Part shown: positions 24,209-24,894 of the stretch, piece by piece
How positions within the stretch are numbered: the first letter of the stretch is position 1
Layout of the letters: the number at the start of each line of letters is the position of its first letter
Assembly: GCF_023653455.1 (NCBI RefSeq)
Contig: NZ_JAKEDR010000036.1
Location: forward strand, 1-24,894
Direction: 5' to 3'
From: Paraclostridium ghonii
Lineage (GTDB): Bacteria > Bacillota > Clostridia > Peptostreptococcales > Peptostreptococcaceae
Length of the DNA: 24,894 bases
The notes under the pieces: model-generated
The model's database searches: none
Seen by the model: the letters and a program-made list of their open reading frames with translations, nothing else
What the model was told of the DNA's origin: nothing
Made by a program: the position numbers and the translations under genes

Positions 24209-24472
24209 ATGAGTGAAAAATTTGATAGAGTATTAGATATAGAGCTTAAGGTAAGTGCAATACTTGGAAGAACAAAAATATCATTAAAAGACATATTTGA
24301 GTTATCAAAGGGGTCTTTAATTGAACTAGATACATTTGAAGGACAAGAAGTTGAGATAAACGTAAATGGCAGAAAAATAGGTTATGGACAAGTTGTAATT
24401 GTTGATGAAAACTTTGGGGTTAGAATAACACGCATATTAGGAGAAGAAGAATTGGTAAAAACCATAGGATAA
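24209..24472 (+). CDS. fliN: Flagellar motor switch protein FliN (single SpoA domain)
   Basis: FliN forms the base of the C-ring. The ATG at 24209 gives 87 aa; an in-frame GTG at 24185 lies inside fliM and is not preferred. The whole protein is one SpoA domain: L-D-I-E-L-K-V-S-A-I-L-G-R-T-K-I-S at about 9-25, L-S-K-G-S-L-I-E-L-D near 32-41, and V-N-G-R-K-I-G-Y-G-Q-V-V-I-V-D-E-N-F-G-V-R-I near 54-75. It has no extended N-terminal region, so it is a FliN rather than a FliY. It starts 4 nt after the fliM stop and ends the operon before a probable terminator. Confidence 0.93.
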   Translation: MSEKFDRVLDIELKVSAILGRTKISLKDIFELSKGSLIELDTFEGQEVEINVNGRKIGYGQVVIVDENFGVRITRILGEEELVKTIG

Positions 24473-24478
24473 AAAAAC

Positions 24479-24515
24479 GGGCTATCGACTAAAATATATG
24501 ACGGTAGTCCTCTTT
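24479..24515 (+). terminator. Probable terminator of the chemotaxis operon
   Basis: GGGCTATCG and CGGTAGTCC pair over 9 bp (two G-U) around a 14-nt loop, followed by TCTTT. It is preceded by seven A residues after the fliN stop. The T-tail is short and the loop large, so efficiency is uncertain. Confidence 0.55.
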
Positions 24516-24575
24516 AAGTATGCCTAAAATTAGAATGAATTGAAAGTTAAATTTTTCTTAGAATTGTAGAGGTGT

Positions 24576-24620
24576 AACTAGCATCTGTTATGTATGTACA
24601 TAATGTCAAAACAGTAGGTT
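24576..24620 (+). other. Structured non-coding element 1 in the 3' intergenic region
   Basis: From the fliN stop to 24768 (about 300 bp) I see no gene on either strand. This part folds on paper as AACTA (24576-24580) with TAGGTT (24615-24620, one bulge), and CTGTT (24585-24589) with AACAG (24610-24614). An inner TTATGTA/TACATAA pairing is also possible. It matches no RNA family I can name. Confidence 0.35.
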
Positions 24621-24641
24621 AGCTTTGTTTTATTGCACATG

Positions 24642-24717
24642 AAAATGCATATTTCCTAAGCTTGGTAAGATATATCAATATCTTTATTGTAACTATTTTT
24701 AGGAGAATATGCATTTT
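24642..24717. repeat. Long inverted repeat (18 bp, one bulge) in the 3' intergenic region
   Basis: AAAATGCATATTTCCTAA (24642-24659) pairs with TTAGGAGAATATGCATTTT (24699-24717) with a single bulged base. The interior contains its own hairpin, AAGATAT/ATATCTT (24667-24684). With T residues after both arms it could be a bidirectional terminator between the che operon and the convergent minus-strand gene. A relic of a small mobile element or a structured RNA is also possible. Confidence 0.55.
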
Positions 24718-24768
24718 ATTTATATACCTAATATATGTTTAGTTGTAAATTACATATAATTTCTTTAT

Positions 24769-24894
24769 TTATTGATTAGTAGCTTCTTTTTGAGCCAATT
24801 CTTTTTCATATTTTTCCATTTCAGGATCTGAACCAAATATAAAGTGGCCAGGCCTTATTTCAACCCACTTAGGCTTATGTTCAGAATAATCATG
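24769..24894 (-). CDS. C-terminal fragment, probable oligopeptide/dipeptide ABC transporter ATP-binding protein
   Basis: A minus-strand frame enters from the right edge and stops at 24769, showing 41 residues. They include K-P-K-W-V-E-I-R-P-G-H-F-I-F-G-S and a charged helical tail E-M-E-K-Y-E-K-E-L-A-Q-K-E. The W-V-E-(V/I)-x-P-G-H-F-(V/I) pattern followed by a short tail resembles the extreme C-terminus of Opp/Dpp/App-type ATPase subunits as I remember them. No Walker or signature motif is inside the window, so the function is tentative. It converges on the che operon. Confidence 0.5.
   Translation of the reverse strand, partial: HDYSEHKPKWVEIRPGHFIFGSDPEMEKYEKELAQKEATNQ

Noticed and set aside
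24576..24660. Possible c-di-GMP riboswitch, prompted by a GTAGGTTAGC stretch resembling part of the GEMM motif
   Set aside because: The other conserved GEMM segments and stems are missing, and it lies downstream of genes rather than before a start codon on the plus strand.
1..24894. CRISPR arrays, tRNA or rRNA genes, transposases and phage genes
   Set aside because: No regularly spaced repeats, no cloverleaf-like sequence and no recombinase-like reading frame were seen in the window.

Overview
This is AT-rich, low-GC Gram-positive DNA. It has strong AGGAGG-type ribosome binding sites, short intergenic gaps and U-tailed hairpin terminators. The gene content (MEP isoprenoid genes, a clostridial [FeFe] hydrogenase, CheC/CheD chemotaxis and diderm-free envelope genes) points to a motile anaerobic member of the Clostridia. 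A Peptostreptococcaceae relative would fit, but I cannot prove the genus from the sequence alone.

Layout. (1) Positions 1-1540 hold the tail of a two-TM potassium-channel-type protein and a secreted D-Ala-D-Ala carboxypeptidase that ends in a terminator. (2) Positions 1650-9980 hold the classical housekeeping cluster rpsB-tsf, then pyrH-frr-(67-aa ORF)-uppS-cdsA-dxr-rseP-ispG: translation, UMP kinase, undecaprenyl and phospholipid precursors, two MEP-pathway enzymes and the site-2 protease. rpsB has a recognisable promoter and a structured leader, a perfect hairpin separates rpsB from tsf, and strong terminators follow tsf and ispG. (3) Positions 10000-13300 hold a 644-aa [FeFe] hydrogenase with an N-terminal SLBB module, followed by two tandem lipoproteins of equal length. 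(4) Positions 13300-24515 hold a chemotaxis block: a monocistronic MCP, then a long run of second MCP-cheA-cheB-cheC-cheD-cheW-cheR-cheY-fliM-fliN. (5) Positions 24515-24894 hold a non-coding stretch with two dyad structures, then the 3' end of a minus-strand gene that looks like an oligopeptide ABC-transporter ATPase.

How it works together. The chemotaxis block encodes a nearly complete Bacillus-type pathway: receptors, CheW coupling, CheA kinase, CheY output, CheR/CheB methylation adaptation, and the CheC phosphatase with the CheD deamidase. It ends in two motor-switch subunits. Both MCP genes are preceded by near-identical sigma-28 (SigD/FliA)-like promoter motifs, which ties them to flagellar expression.

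Most interesting points. The hydrogenase carries the residue combination that I recall as the basis of reversible O2 protection in Clostridium beijerinckii CbA5H. The FliM here lacks the usual N-terminal CheY-binding peptide. I saw no CRISPR array, rRNA, tRNA or transposase, and no obviously new multi-gene system.
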